A stretch of DNA of 64,000 bases from an uncultured Pelagibacteraceae bacterium. GTDB taxonomy: Bacteria; Pseudomonadota; Alphaproteobacteria; Pelagibacterales; Pelagibacteraceae. The notes below the pieces were generated by a model, which saw only the letters and a program-made list of their open reading frames with translations, did no database searches and was not told where the DNA came from. Positions 47,413-56,793 of this stretch are shown here, piece after piece (the stretch's first letter is position 1; the number at the start of each line of letters is the position of its first letter). A program made the position numbers and the translations under genes. The stretch is taken from positions 24,883 to 88,882 of the forward strand of contig CACGKZ010000004.1 in assembly GCA_902573835.1 (NCBI GenBank), written 5' to 3'.

Positions 47413-50069
47413 AACAATTTATTTTCAGTTTTGATGATAAAAAGATTAGTAAACTTAAAAATAAAAAAAATTTATTAGGCGGTAAAGGAGCAAATCTAGC
47501 TGAAATGGGTAAGCTTGGCTTACCTGTACCCCCAGGTTTTACAATTACCACAGAAGTCTGCGATATTTTTTATTCAAATAAAAAAAAATTGCCTACTAAA
47601 ATTTTATCTCAAATTAAGGCTGAGATTAAAAAAATTGAAAAAAAAACATCAAAAAAATTTGGAGATTTAAAAAACCCACTTTTAGTTTCTGTTAGATCTG
47701 GTGCAAGAATTTCGATGCCTGGAATGATGGATACTATTTTAAATTTAGGATTAAATGATAAAACAGTAAATGCGTTAGCTTCAAAATCTAATAATTCTCG
47801 CTTTGCAAAAGATAGTTACAGACGATTTATTCAAATGTTTAGCAACGTAGTAATGGGAGTAGAAGGTCATTTATTTGAAGAAATGATAGATAATTTCAAA
47901 CTTACAAAAGGTGTACTACAAGACACAGAAATTGATGCTTCTGATTGGGACGGACTTATAGAAAACTTTAAAAAATTAGTAAAAGATAAAACTGGGAAAA
48001 ATTTCCCTCAAGATGTTAATGAGCAATTGATAGAGGCTGTGAGCTCAGTTTTTAGATCTTGGGAGAGTCAACGAGCAAAAACATATAGAAAACTTAATAG
48101 AATTCCTGATGAATGGGGAACAGCTGTCAATGTTCAGGCTATGGTCTTTGGAAACATGGGTAGTGACTGTGCTACTGGAGTAGCTTTTACAAGAAACCCA
48201 TCTACTGGTGAAAATTCATTTTTTGGGGAATATTTAATTAATGCTCAAGGTGAGGATGTAGTTGCTGGTACAAGAACACCACAATATATTACAAAAAAAT
48301 CAAAAAAAGAATCAGGCTCAAAAGAACTTTCAATGCAAGAAGCAATGCCGAAAGCTTATAAGGAGTTAGAAAAAGTTTTTATCAAATTAGAAAAACATTA
48401 TAGAGATATGCAAGATATTGAATTTACGGTTGAAAATAATAAACTTTGGATGCTTCAAACAAGATCTGGAAAAAGAACTGCTAAAGCGGGAATTAAAATT
48501 GCAGTTGATATGGTTAAGGAAAAATTAATTTCAAGAAAAGAAGCAATACTAAGAATAGATCCAAACACTATTGACACACTTTTACATCCAACTTTAGATG
48601 ATAAAGTTAAGAAAGAAGTTGTAGCATCTGGATTGCCTGCTTCACCTGGTGCAGCAAGCGGCAAAGTCGTTTTTACCGCTGATGAAGCAGAAAAACTTAA
48701 TAACATGATGCAAGATACTATTTTAGTAAGATTAGAAACATCCCCAGAAGATATACATGGAATGCATGCAGCCAAAGGCATATTAACCGCTAGGGGTGGA
48801 ATGACCAGTCATGCTGCTGTAGTCGCAAGAGGAATGGGTCGACCATGTGTTTCAGGATCTAGCGAGATAACAATTGATTATGACAACAAACAATTTAAAG
48901 CAGGTAACGAAATTATAAAAGAAGGTGACATCATAACAATCGATGGGGGAAGTGGTAAGGTTATGAAAGGTTTGGTTCCAACAGTTAAACCTGAAATTTC
49001 AGGATATTTTTCAACAATAATGAAATGGGCGGATGAATTTAGAAAATTAAAGATTAGAACTAATGCTGAGACTGAACAAGATAGCAAAACAGCTATAGAT
49101 TTTGGGGCAGAAGGAATAGGATTATGTAGAACTGAGCACATGTTTTTTGATGAAGATAGAATATTATCAGTAAGACAAATGATTCTCTCTAGATCAAATG
49201 AAGACAGAAATCATGCGCTATCAAAACTTTTGCCTTATCAAAAAGAAGATTTCAAAAAAATATTTAAAGTAATGTCAGGCTTACCTGTTACAGTAAGATT
49301 ATTAGATCCACCACTTCATGAGTTTTTACCCAAGGCTGATAAAGATGTTGACGAGGTTGCAAGATCTTTAAATTTAGCATCCAAAGAAATTAGAGATAGA
49401 ATAGCCGAACTACATGAAGAAAATCCGATGCTTGGCCATAGAGGGTGCAGATTAGGGATATCTTTTCCTGAGATTTATGAAATGCAATGTAGAGCTATTT
49501 TTGAGGCTATAATAGAACTTAAAAAAGAGAAAATAAAATCTGCTTTTGTAGAAATTATGATTCCATTAGTTTCAACAGAATCTGAATTAAGAATAATGCG
49601 CTCATTAGTTAATCGTGTTGCTCATCAAATTGAAAAACAAAACAAAGCTAAATTAGATTATATCGTAGGGACAATGATTGAATTGCCTAGAGCTGCTTTA
49701 CAAGCTAAAAACATTTCTAAGCATGCAGACTTTTTTAGTTTTGGTACAAATGATTTAACTCAAACCACTTTTGGTATTAGCAGAGATGACTCTGGTAAAT
49801 TTTTAAATGACTATATAGATAATAAAATCTTCGACGTTGATCCCTTTGTTAGTATAGATCAAAGTGGAGTAGGCGAACTTGTAGAGATTGCTTCTTCGAG
49901 AGGTAGAAAAACTAATAAAAAAATTAAACTCGGTATTTGTGGCGAGCACGGAGGCGATCCTAAAAGTATAGAATTTTGTTCTAAGACCGGTTTAGATTAC
50001 GTATCTTGCTCTCCATTCCGAGTACCAATTGCAAGACTAGCTGCAGCACAAGCAGAGTTATCCAAGTAA
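47409..50069 (+). CDS. ppdK: pyruvate, phosphate dikinase
   Basis: The start is GTG, sharing 4 bases with the glyS stop. The 886-residue protein has the ATP-grasp domain (LLGGKGANLAEMGKLGLPVP, SVRSGARISMPGMMDTILN). The phosphohistidine motif GGMTSHAAVVARGMGRPCVSG follows, and the C-terminal PEP site includes LGICGEHGGDP. It interconverts pyruvate and PEP using ATP/AMP and phosphate/PPi. With pgk, fba and tkt it suits PEP formation or a PPi-saving route. Confidence 0.97.
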   Translation: MKQFIFSFDDKKISKLKNKKNLLGGKGANLAEMGKLGLPVPPGFTITTEVCDIFYSNKKKLPTKILSQIKAEIKKIEKKTSKKFGDLKNPLLVSVRSGARISMPGMMDTILNLGLNDKTVNALASKSNNSRFAKDSYRRFIQMFSNVVMGVEGHLFEEMIDNFKLTKGVLQDTEIDASDWDGLIENFKKLVKDKTGKNFPQDVNEQLIEAVSSVFRSWESQRAKTYRKLNRIPDEWGTAVNVQAMVFGNMGSDCATGVAFTRNPSTGENSFFGEYLINAQGEDVVAGTRTPQYITKKSKKESGSKELSMQEAMPKAYKELEKVFIKLEKHYRDMQDIEFTVENNKLWMLQTRSGKRTAKAGIKIAVDMVKEKLISRKEAILRIDPNTIDTLLHPTLDDKVKKEVVASGLPASPGAASGKVVFTADEAEKLNNMMQDTILVRLETSPEDIHGMHAAKGILTARGGMTSHAAVVARGMGRPCVSGSSEITIDYDNKQFKAGNEIIKEGDIITIDGGSGKVMKGLVPTVKPEISGYFSTIMKWADEFRKLKIRTNAETEQDSKTAIDFGAEGIGLCRTEHMFFDEDRILSVRQMILSRSNEDRNHALSKLLPYQKEDFKKIFKVMSGLPVTVRLLDPPLHEFLPKADKDVDEVARSLNLASKEIRDRIAELHEENPMLGHRGCRLGISFPEIYEMQCRAIFEAIIELKKEKIKSAFVEIMIPLVSTESELRIMRSLVNRVAHQIEKQNKAKLDYIVGTMIELPRAALQAKNISKHADFFSFGTNDLTQTTFGISRDDSGKFLNDYIDNKIFDVDPFVSIDQSGVGELVEIASSRGRKTNKKIKLGICGEHGGDPKSIEFCSKTGLDYVSCSPFRVPIARLAAAQAELSK

Positions 50070-50903
50070 TAAACTAGTGTCAAAAGTTTTAGCACTATGA
50101 GTGATAGTACCAACTGAAATTCTATTAATCCCAGTTTTAGAAATTTTTTTTATGTTTCTTAAATTAGCATTGCCAGAATATTCAGTTTCATATTTTTTAT
50201 TACAGAGTTTGAGGCATTTTTTTAATTGAGAAATACTCATATTATCAAAAAGAATTCTTTTAAATTTTAATCCTAATATTTTTCTTAACTGCCCTATGTT
50301 TTCAATTTCAACTGTAACAACTTTTTTAGATTTGGAAGCTTTAGTTACAAGTTTTTTTAAATCTCTAGCTGCTTTTATATGATTGTCCTTAATTAAAACT
50401 TCATCGCTTAGATTATATCTATGGTTAAAACCCCCGCCTTTTTTGACAGCATATTTTTCCAATAACCTTAGGTTGGGAGTTGTTTTTCTTGTACAACAAA
50501 TTTTTGTTTTTTTTCCTGCTTTTTCAACAAAACTATTTGTGATTGTAGCAATACCTGATGCATGATTTAAAAAATTTAAAGCTGTTCTCTCGGCTGTAAG
50601 TATTGTTTTTGTATTTGCTAAAATTTCAGCTATCACTTTATTTTTTTTTATAAATTTTCCATCTTTCACTTTAGACTTAAAAACTGACTCTTTTCCAATT
50701 AATTTAAATGCTTTCTTGCAGAATTCTATCCCAGCTATTACTCCATTCTGTTTGGCTATTATTCTAGCTTTAATTTTCTTATTACTGAATTTTATAAGTT
50801 TAGTTGTAATATCGCCCATGGGTTTAAGATCTTCATCTAAGGCTTTTTTAACTACAGAACTAATATACTTTTGATTTATTTTTTGCACTGATCTAACGAC
50901 CAA
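50058..50903 (-). CDS. nadC: nicotinate-nucleotide pyrophosphorylase (quinolinate phosphoribosyltransferase)
   Basis: The 281-residue protein has EDLKPMGDITTKLI, AERTALNFLNHASGIAT, CCTRKTTPNLRLLEKYAVKKGG (split over the active site) and GFNHRYNLSDEVLIKDNH. It makes nicotinate mononucleotide from quinolinate. It overlaps nadA by 11 bases, and its end overlaps ppdK by 12 in convergent orientation. Confidence 0.96.
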   Translation of the reverse strand: MVVRSVQKINQKYISSVVKKALDEDLKPMGDITTKLIKFSNKKIKARIIAKQNGVIAGIEFCKKAFKLIGKESVFKSKVKDGKFIKKNKVIAEILANTKTILTAERTALNFLNHASGIATITNSFVEKAGKKTKICCTRKTTPNLRLLEKYAVKKGGGFNHRYNLSDEVLIKDNHIKAARDLKKLVTKASKSKKVVTVEIENIGQLRKILGLKFKRILFDNMSISQLKKCLKLCNKKYETEYSGNANLRNIKKISKTGINRISVGTITHSAKTFDTSLLLG

Positions 50904-51882
50904 TTTCAGTCATTCTAATTACAGATTTTCTTGCAGACTCGATTGTTTTATCATCCAATATAATTTCATTGGTTTCATTCTCTAAACAATCAAGTATTTT
51001 TTTTAAATCTATTTTCTTCATATATGGACAAAGATTACAAGGTTTAATGAAACTTACATTTGGATTATCTGCTTCAACATTATCGCTCATAGAACATTCT
51101 GTTACTAACATTACTTTCTTCGGCTGATTATCTTTTACATAATTTATCATACCAGAAGTTGATCCAGTAAAATCAGAAGCCTTTATTACATCTGGGGGAC
51201 ATTCAGGGTGAGCAATAACTTTGATACCAGGATTTTGTTTTTTAATATCTTGAATCTCTTTTGCACTAAATTGTTCGTGCACTATACAAGTTCCTTTCCA
51301 AGAAATAATTTTAACTTTTGTATTTTTTGAAACATAGTCAGCTAAATACTGGTCTGGTAAAAAAATTACTTTTTCAACATTAAGTGACTCAACAACTTTC
51401 ACCGCATTTGCTGATGTACAACAAACATCAGTTTCTGCTTTAACGTCTGCTGAAGTGTTAACATATGAGACGACTGGAACACCTGGATATTTTTCTTTTA
51501 ACATTCTCACGTCTGCACCTGTTATTGATGTAGATAATGAACAACCAGCTTTCATATCCGGTAAAAAAACTTTTTTATTAGGACTCATTAGTTTTGCAGT
51601 TTCAGCCATAAAGTGAACTCCGCACATAATTATTTTATCAGCTGAAGTTTTTGAAGCCTCAACAGCAAGAGCTAAAGAGTCAGCTGCAATATCGGCTACA
51701 CCATGATAAATTTCTGGTGTTTGATAATTATGGGCTAAAATTATCGCGTTTTTTTCTTTTTTGAGTTTATTTATTTTTTCTATAAGCGGCTGATGTATCT
51801 TCCACTCAACATCAGGCACAAATTTTGAGATTTTTTTGTAAATCTCTTCTGAATTTTTAACACTTTCTTGTTGAGCAGACAT
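50893..51882 (-). CDS. nadA: quinolinate synthase
   Basis: The 329-residue protein has ILAHNYQTPEIYHGVADIAA, MCGVHFMAETAKLMSP, SYVNTSADVKAETDVCCTSA, AHPECPPDVI and FIKPCNLCPYMKK, with the three cysteines that hold the 4Fe-4S cluster. It condenses iminoaspartate with DHAP to quinolinate for NAD synthesis. A 61-base gap upstream, before the tRNA-Leu, probably carries its promoter. Confidence 0.97.
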   Translation of the reverse strand: MSAQQESVKNSEEIYKKISKFVPDVEWKIHQPLIEKINKLKKEKNAIILAHNYQTPEIYHGVADIAADSLALAVEASKTSADKIIMCGVHFMAETAKLMSPNKKVFLPDMKAGCSLSTSITGADVRMLKEKYPGVPVVSYVNTSADVKAETDVCCTSANAVKVVESLNVEKVIFLPDQYLADYVSKNTKVKIISWKGTCIVHEQFSAKEIQDIKKQNPGIKVIAHPECPPDVIKASDFTGSTSGMINYVKDNQPKKVMLVTECSMSDNVEADNPNVSFIKPCNLCPYMKKIDLKKILDCLENETNEIILDDKTIESARKSVIRMTEIGR

Positions 51883-51943
51883 ACTAATTCTAGTCTATCA
51901 ACTTGAACAATAATTGTCATTCATTTATTGTCGCATAAAATAA

Positions 51944-52028
51944 GCGGTCGTGCTGAAATTGGTAGACAGGCACGGTTGAGGGCCGTGTGGGTTTTCCCAT
52001 GAGAGTTCGAGTCTCTCCGACCGCACCA
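51944..52028 (+). tRNA. tRNA-Leu (GAG)
   Basis: The 85-base gene has acceptor GCGGTCG/CGACCGC and a long variable arm (TGGGTTTTCCCA) typical of class II tRNAs. The anticodon arm is CACGG TTGAGGG CCGTG, giving GAG. T-loop TTCGAGT and CCA are present. It stands alone, upstream of fdh on the same strand. Confidence 0.96.
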
Positions 52029-52053
52029 AAAACCTTGAGAAACCTAAATTAAT

Positions 52054-52059
52054 TATAAT
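52054..52059 (+). promoter_or_regulatory. candidate -10 element for fdh
   Basis: TATAAT lies 34 bases before the fdh ATG with no good -35 at 17 bases. A transcript from here would start near 52066. A TTGACT/AGTCAA arm pair (52059-52064 and 52080-52085) surrounds the start region and could form a weak hairpin or bind a regulator. Confidence 0.35.
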
Positions 52060-52093
52060 TGACTTTGACAATGCTTAATAGTCAACTAATGAA

Positions 52094-53293
52094 ATGAAAA
52101 TACTATGTGTTTTATATGATGATCCAAAAAAAGGGATGCCAAAAAGTTATCCTTTATCAAGTTTACCAAAATTAAATAAATATCCAGATGGAATGACTTT
52201 GCCATCTCCAAAAGGAATAGATTTTAATCCTGGAGAATTATTAGGATGTGTATCAGGAGAGTTAGGTTTACGAAAATTTTTAGAATCTAATGGTCATACT
52301 TTAGTTGTAACTTCTGATAAAGATGCAAAAGGGTGCAAAGCAGATAAAGAACTTGTTGATGCTGATATTGTAATATCACAACCTTTTTGGCCTTATTATT
52401 TGACTAAAGAAAAAATTAAGACAGCTAAAAATCTTAAAATGGCAATTACTGCTGGTATAGGTTCTGACCACGTAGATTTACAAGCAGCTATGGATAATAA
52501 AATAGATGTTGTTGAAGTAACTTATTGCAATTCCAGATCTGTAGCAGAACATATTGTAATGATGATTTTATCATTAGTAAGAGATTATCATAATCAACAT
52601 GCAATCGTTAAAGATGGTGGTTGGAATATAGCTGATGCGGTTCAAAGATCATATGACGTTGAAGGTATGCATGTAGGAACTGTTGCAGCTGGCAGAATAG
52701 GTTTAGATGCATTAAGAAAAATGAAGCCTTTTGATGTTCACCTTCATTATTTTGATAGACACAAACTGCCTGATTCAGTTGAAAAAGAATTAAATTTAAC
52801 ATTTCATGACTCAGTAGAGTCTTTAGTAAAGGTTTGTGACGTTGTAACTATAAACTGTCCTCTTCACCCAGAAACAGAAAATTTATTTGATGAAAAATTA
52901 ATAAGTAAAATGAAAAAAGGTGCATACATAATTAATACTGCTAGGGGTAAAATTTGCAATAGAGAAGCTATAGCTAAAGCTTTAAAGTCTGGTCAACTAA
53001 GTGGATACGCAGGAGATGTTTGGTTTCCTCAACCAGCACCAAATGATCATGTTTGGCGATCAATGCCCAATCATGGAATGACACCACATACTTCAGGCAC
53101 TTCTTTGTCAGCTCAATATAGATACGCAGCTGGGGTAAGAGAGATATTAGAATGTTTTTTTGATAAGAAACCCATTAGAGAACAATATTTAATTGTAAAA
53201 GATGGTCAACTAGCTGGAATGGGAGCACACTCTTACAGCAAAGGAAGCGCAACAGGTGGATCTGAAGAAGCTGCAAAATATAAAAAAAAATAA
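52094..53293 (+). CDS. fdh: NAD-dependent formate dehydrogenase
   Basis: The 399-residue protein matches the well-studied Pseudomonas enzyme almost residue for residue in length. It has QPFWP at 96-100, Asn146 in CNSRSVAEH, the NAD fold VGTVAAGRIG with Asp221-Arg222 choosing NAD, Arg284 in NTARGK and His332 in TPHTSG. It oxidises formate to CO2 and makes NADH. It needs no metal. Formate-THF ligase is convergent next to it, so formate can be burned or loaded on folate. The Ile usual after TPH is Thr here. Confidence 0.97.
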   Translation: MKILCVLYDDPKKGMPKSYPLSSLPKLNKYPDGMTLPSPKGIDFNPGELLGCVSGELGLRKFLESNGHTLVVTSDKDAKGCKADKELVDADIVISQPFWPYYLTKEKIKTAKNLKMAITAGIGSDHVDLQAAMDNKIDVVEVTYCNSRSVAEHIVMMILSLVRDYHNQHAIVKDGGWNIADAVQRSYDVEGMHVGTVAAGRIGLDALRKMKPFDVHLHYFDRHKLPDSVEKELNLTFHDSVESLVKVCDVVTINCPLHPETENLFDEKLISKMKKGAYIINTARGKICNREAIAKALKSGQLSGYAGDVWFPQPAPNDHVWRSMPNHGMTPHTSGTSLSAQYRYAAGVREILECFFDKKPIREQYLIVKDGQLAGMGAHSYSKGSATGGSEEAAKYKKK

Positions 53294-54979
53294 TTAAAAC
53301 AGTCCTTCAACATCGCCTTTCTTATTTAATTTTATATTATCTGCAGCAGGAGTTCTCGGTAAACCCGGCATAGTCATTATTGAGCCACATACTACTACAA
53401 CAAACTCGGCACCACTGGACAGTCTTATTTCTCTTACCTCCAACTTATGATCAGTTGGAGCTCCTTTTAATTTTGGGTCAACAGAAAAACTATACTGTGT
53501 TTTGGCTATACATATTGGGAACTTTGAGTATCCAGCTTGCTCAAGTTTAATTAGTTGTTTTTTTACAGCATCACTAATTTCAACTGAACTTGCTCTATAA
53601 ATTTTATTCGCAACTGTTTCAATCTTCTCTAATAATGAGATTTTATCATCATAAATGAAATTAAATTTTGCTTTTTTTACCTCATTACAAAGCTTGACAA
53701 CCTTGTTTGCTAAATCTTTTGTTCCTTTTCCTCCATCAGCCCAGTGCGTGCAAAGGCTTACTTGCACATTTAAATCATTGCAATAATTCTCAATAATTTG
53801 CACTTCTTTTTCAGTATCAGTTTTAAAATGATTAATTGCGACCACAAGGTCTAAACCAAATTTTTTTATATTTTCAATATGCCTTTTTAAGTTTGGAAGA
53901 CCTTTTTTAAGTGCATCTAAATTTTCTAATTTAAGATTATCTTTTTCTACACCTCCATGCATTTTTAAAGCTCTTATAGTCGCAACAAGAACCACACACT
54001 TTGGCTGTATTCCAGCTTTACGACACTTTATATTTAAAAATTTTTCAGCACCCAAGTCTGCTCCAAACCCTGCTTCAGTAATTACATACTCAGATAACTT
54101 TAATGCAGTTTTAGTCGCTAAAATTGAGTTACAACCATGAGCAATATTAGCGAATGGACCACCATGAATAATTGCAAGATTATTTTCTAAAGTTTGAACT
54201 GCATTAGGTCTTATCGCCTCTTTTAATAAAACAGTCATTGGTCCATGAGCATTTAAATCCTTTGCGTAAATAGGTTTTTTACTTTTTGTATATGCAACTG
54301 TTATATTTCCGATTTTTCTTTCTAATTCATTGATATCATTAGATAAACAAAAAATAGCCATTACCTCTGATGCAACTGTAATGTCAAAACTATCATCTCT
54401 TGGAGTATTGGCTTTAAGTTGCTCCAAATTTATTTTTATTTTTCTTAAACTTCTATCATTTAAATCAACTACTCTTTTCCAAACAATATTTTCAGGATCA
54501 ATTTCCAGTTTATTGCCCCAATATATATGATTATCAATGAGCGCGGACAACAAATTGTGAGCTGATGTAATAGCATGAAAGTCTCCAGTAAAGTGTAAAT
54601 TAATTTGCTCCATCGGAACAACTTGAGCATATCCTCCACCAGCAGCTCCACCTTTCATTCCAAAAGAGGGGCCTAAACTTGGTTCTCTTAAACAAACAAT
54701 AGATTTTTTTCCTATTTTATTTAAACCATCGTTTAATCCGACTGATGTGGTAGTTTTCCCCTCACCTGCAGGAGTTGGGGTAATCGCAGTTACTAAGACT
54801 AAGTTATTTTTTTTTGATTTTAATTTTTTTATATATTTTAAATTTATTTTGGCTACATGGCGACCCATTGGGCTGAACGCAAACGGTTTATCAGGTACTT
54901 TAAATTTTTTAAGAACTTTATTAATTGGATACATTTTTGCTTTTCTTGCAATTTCAATATCCGACTTAAATTTACTCAT
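53294..54979 (-). CDS. fhs: formate-tetrahydrofolate ligase
   Basis: I use the ATG at 54979; an in-frame TTG lies 6 bases upstream. The 561-residue protein has the nucleotide loop [48 protein letters not shown] and [18 protein letters not shown], all typical of FTHFS. It makes or uses 10-formyl-THF with ATP. It ends directly against fdh and has its own extended -10 promoter. Confidence 0.97.
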   Translation of the reverse strand: MSKFKSDIEIARKAKMYPINKVLKKFKVPDKPFAFSPMGRHVAKINLKYIKKLKSKKNNLVLVTAITPTPAGEGKTTTSVGLNDGLNKIGKKSIVCLREPSLGPSFGMKGGAAGGGYAQVVPMEQINLHFTGDFHAITSAHNLLSALIDNHIYWGNKLEIDPENIVWKRVVDLNDRSLRKIKINLEQLKANTPRDDSFDITVASEVMAIFCLSNDINELERKIGNITVAYTKSKKPIYAKDLNAHGPMTVLLKEAIRPNAVQTLENNLAIIHGGPFANIAHGCNSILATKTALKLSEYVITEAGFGADLGAEKFLNIKCRKAGIQPKCVVLVATIRALKMHGGVEKDNLKLENLDALKKGLPNLKRHIENIKKFGLDLVVAINHFKTDTEKEVQIIENYCNDLNVQVSLCTHWADGGKGTKDLANKVVKLCNEVKKAKFNFIYDDKISLLEKIETVANKIYRASSVEISDAVKKQLIKLEQAGYSKFPICIAKTQYSFSVDPKLKGAPTDHKLEVREIRLSSGAEFVVVVCGSIMTMPGLPRTPAADNIKLNKKGDVEGLF

Positions 54980-54999
54980 TCTCAACCCTATATATAAAA

Positions 55000-55008
55000 A
55001 TTATACCA
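55000..55008 (-). promoter_or_regulatory. extended -10 promoter of fhs
   Basis: The minus strand reads TGGTATAAT, a TGn extended -10 with perfect TATAAT, about 20 bases upstream of the fhs ATG. The -35 region is poor, as is usual for extended -10 promoters. The leader would be short (about 14 bases). Confidence 0.55.
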
Positions 55009-55068
55009 GTGTATACTAATCATTATTTTTTGGATTTAGCCATTATAAGAAATATGTTATAGTTAGAA

Positions 55069-55188
55069 ATGGTTGAGTTTTTAAGAAAAAGACGAAAAAT
55101 AATTCTTATTATTTTAATTGTTTTATTTATAGAATTAAGCGGCTATGGTATTTTGGCATCACTTTCAAGGTTACTAAGCGCCCTTTAA
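55069..55188 (+). CDS. putative 39-residue single-span membrane protein
   Basis: The frame from ATG at 55069 reads MVEFLRKRRKIILIILIVLF and ends SLSRLLSAL. It has a positive N-terminus followed by one hydrophobic helix, with inside-positive topology as expected for a real small membrane protein. It is divergent from fhs and its end overlaps the racemase gene by 15 bases. No ribosome site stands out. I recognise no family; in AT-rich DNA such a frame can arise by chance. Confidence 0.4.
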   Translation: MVEFLRKRRKIILIILIVLFIELSGYGILASLSRLLSAL

Positions 55189-55878
55189 ATTATACTTTTT
55201 CATAGCTGCTTTAGCTAAAATCAAATTTGGATCAAAAAATGTTTTTGAAGACTTAACTTTTTTAAATGATTTAAAAGCGAAAATCGCTACGGGTAATTCT
55301 GTACACGCCAAAATAATTTTTTTGCATTTCATTTTTAATAAATAGTTTATTACTGGTTTTATTATTTTTTCTGCTTCTTTTACTTTTCCTTTTTTTACTA
55401 GAACAATAGATTTATTAACATATTTTTTTTGTAACTTTAATGAAGGTTCAATTAGTTTATATTTTTTTTCAAAAAATTTATGATAAATTCTTGTTCTTAA
55501 AGTACTTTCAGTTGCTAAAATACCAATTTTTGAACCAGAGGAACAATTTTTTTTTGCAAAAGCAAAGACTTCCTTTGGCATGCTAAGGATGGGGACTTTT
55601 ACTTTTTTGTTTAAGTCATCGTACCAATGATGTGCAGTGTTACATGGTATTGTAATAAATTTGCAATTACTTTTTTGCAAAAAGACACATCCCTCCAACA
55701 AACTTTTGAAGACCTTTTTATAAACTTTTTTATCACTTAATCTTTTAGGCACATTTGACTTATTATATAATACAAATAATGGATATTTTTGATCCAACTT
55801 GCCTCTATATAATTTGGCCAGTTTTGTAGAAAAATCCAAACCAGCTTGTGTGCCCATACCTCCTAAAATACCAATCAT
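55174..55878 (-). CDS. aspartate/glutamate racemase family protein
   Basis: The 234-residue protein has IGILGGMGTQAGLDFSTKL at the start, the first catalytic Cys in ITIPCNTAHHWYDDL and the second in KKIILACTELPVAI. This two-cysteine pattern marks PLP-independent Asp/Glu racemases. The AH after CNT points to the aspartate-racemase branch, not MurI. It could make D-Asp or another D-amino acid. It overlaps a small opposite frame at its 3' end. Confidence 0.88.
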   Translation of the reverse strand: MIGILGGMGTQAGLDFSTKLAKLYRGKLDQKYPLFVLYNKSNVPKRLSDKKVYKKVFKSLLEGCVFLQKSNCKFITIPCNTAHHWYDDLNKKVKVPILSMPKEVFAFAKKNCSSGSKIGILATESTLRTRIYHKFFEKKYKLIEPSLKLQKKYVNKSIVLVKKGKVKEAEKIIKPVINYLLKMKCKKIILACTELPVAIFAFKSFKKVKSSKTFFDPNLILAKAAMKKYNLKGA

Positions 55879-55882
55879 AATT

Positions 55883-56755
55883 TTAAATTATTTTTGCTCG
55901 TTGTTTACCAACTAAAATTTCTTTGTTCTTTAATTCCGATATTTTTTTATCGAATATATTTATTAATCCAAAAGGATATGGATTGGCGATTAAAAGTTTA
56001 CCAATTTGATTACCATCTAAAGTAATCTCACTTCCAATTTCTAAATTTTCTTTAGAAACTATCGGCAATAATTTTTTTCTCAATTTATTTTTTAATTTCA
56101 TTCTTGCTGTATTTTCTTGGCCTATATAACACCCTTTTTTAAAATCAATAGCAGAGTGTTCCTCAAAATTTGCCTCTAATCCAAATAAATTATTTTGTAA
56201 TTTTTTAAGATTTTTTATAGGTATCCCAGCTTCATGAGCACTATTTAAATAGTCACTTCCACTATCAATTTTAAGAGATAATTTTTTTATGGTGAGATAA
56301 AATTTTTCTAAATTTGATAATACTCTTGAGCCCAATTTTTTAGATCTAGGGTCTTGAAAAAAAGGGCTTGATCTATAAATAACTGTCTGCGTGGTCTTAT
56401 TTTCCACTTTTTTAATCTCCTCAAACTTTTCATTTGAAATTATACCTACAACGTATTCACCAGAAATATCTTTAATTGTTACATCTGAATTAAGTTTATA
56501 TTTTTCTAAAAAAACTTTTAATTCTCCCACAAATTCTTCTGAGCAGTCTAGGAAATACCCATTATCTGATTTGATTATAAAAAATTCATATAAATATTTT
56601 CCTTGTGGGGTAAAAATTCCTGAAAATATACTATTATCTTTATTAACAATATTAATGTCATTCGTTATTATATTTTGTAGAAATTCTTTAGAATCGTCAC
56701 CATAAACTGAGATTATTCTTCTGTCTTTTAAAATATTAATTTGATCTTTTTTCAT
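55883..56755 (-). CDS. ygfZ: folate-binding protein YgfZ
   Basis: I use the ATG at 56755 because a TATAAT lies inside the longer frame to 56788. The 290-residue GcvT-like protein has SVYGDDSKEFLQNIITND near the start and the family signature DFKKGCYIGQENTARM with its Cys. YgfZ uses THF and helps iron-sulfur cluster enzymes. It sits with other folate genes and 4 bases before the racemase. Confidence 0.9.
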   Translation of the reverse strand: MKKDQINILKDRRIISVYGDDSKEFLQNIITNDINIVNKDNSIFSGIFTPQGKYLYEFFIIKSDNGYFLDCSEEFVGELKVFLEKYKLNSDVTIKDISGEYVVGIISNEKFEEIKKVENKTTQTVIYRSSPFFQDPRSKKLGSRVLSNLEKFYLTIKKLSLKIDSGSDYLNSAHEAGIPIKNLKKLQNNLFGLEANFEEHSAIDFKKGCYIGQENTARMKLKNKLRKKLLPIVSKENLEIGSEITLDGNQIGKLLIANPYPFGLINIFDKKISELKNKEILVGKQRAKII

Positions 56756-56777
56756 TTTAATAATTTCAATATTGTAT

Positions 56778-56783
56778 ATTATA
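56778..56783 (-). promoter_or_regulatory. -10 element for ygfZ
   Basis: The minus strand reads TATAAT. A transcript would start near 56771, about 15 bases before the ATG at 56755. This lies in the short gap shared with the divergent dihydroorotase gene and decides the ygfZ start. Confidence 0.45.
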
Positions 56784-56793
56784 CTCAAAATTA

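Noticed and set aside
52029..52093. Riboswitch upstream of fdh
   Set aside because: Only a short TTGACT/AGTCAA arm pair is present; there is no glycine, SAM or THF riboswitch core that I can recognise.
56756..56788. Longer N-terminus for ygfZ
   Set aside because: The extra codons contain a perfect TATAAT and the conserved domain starts after the second ATG.
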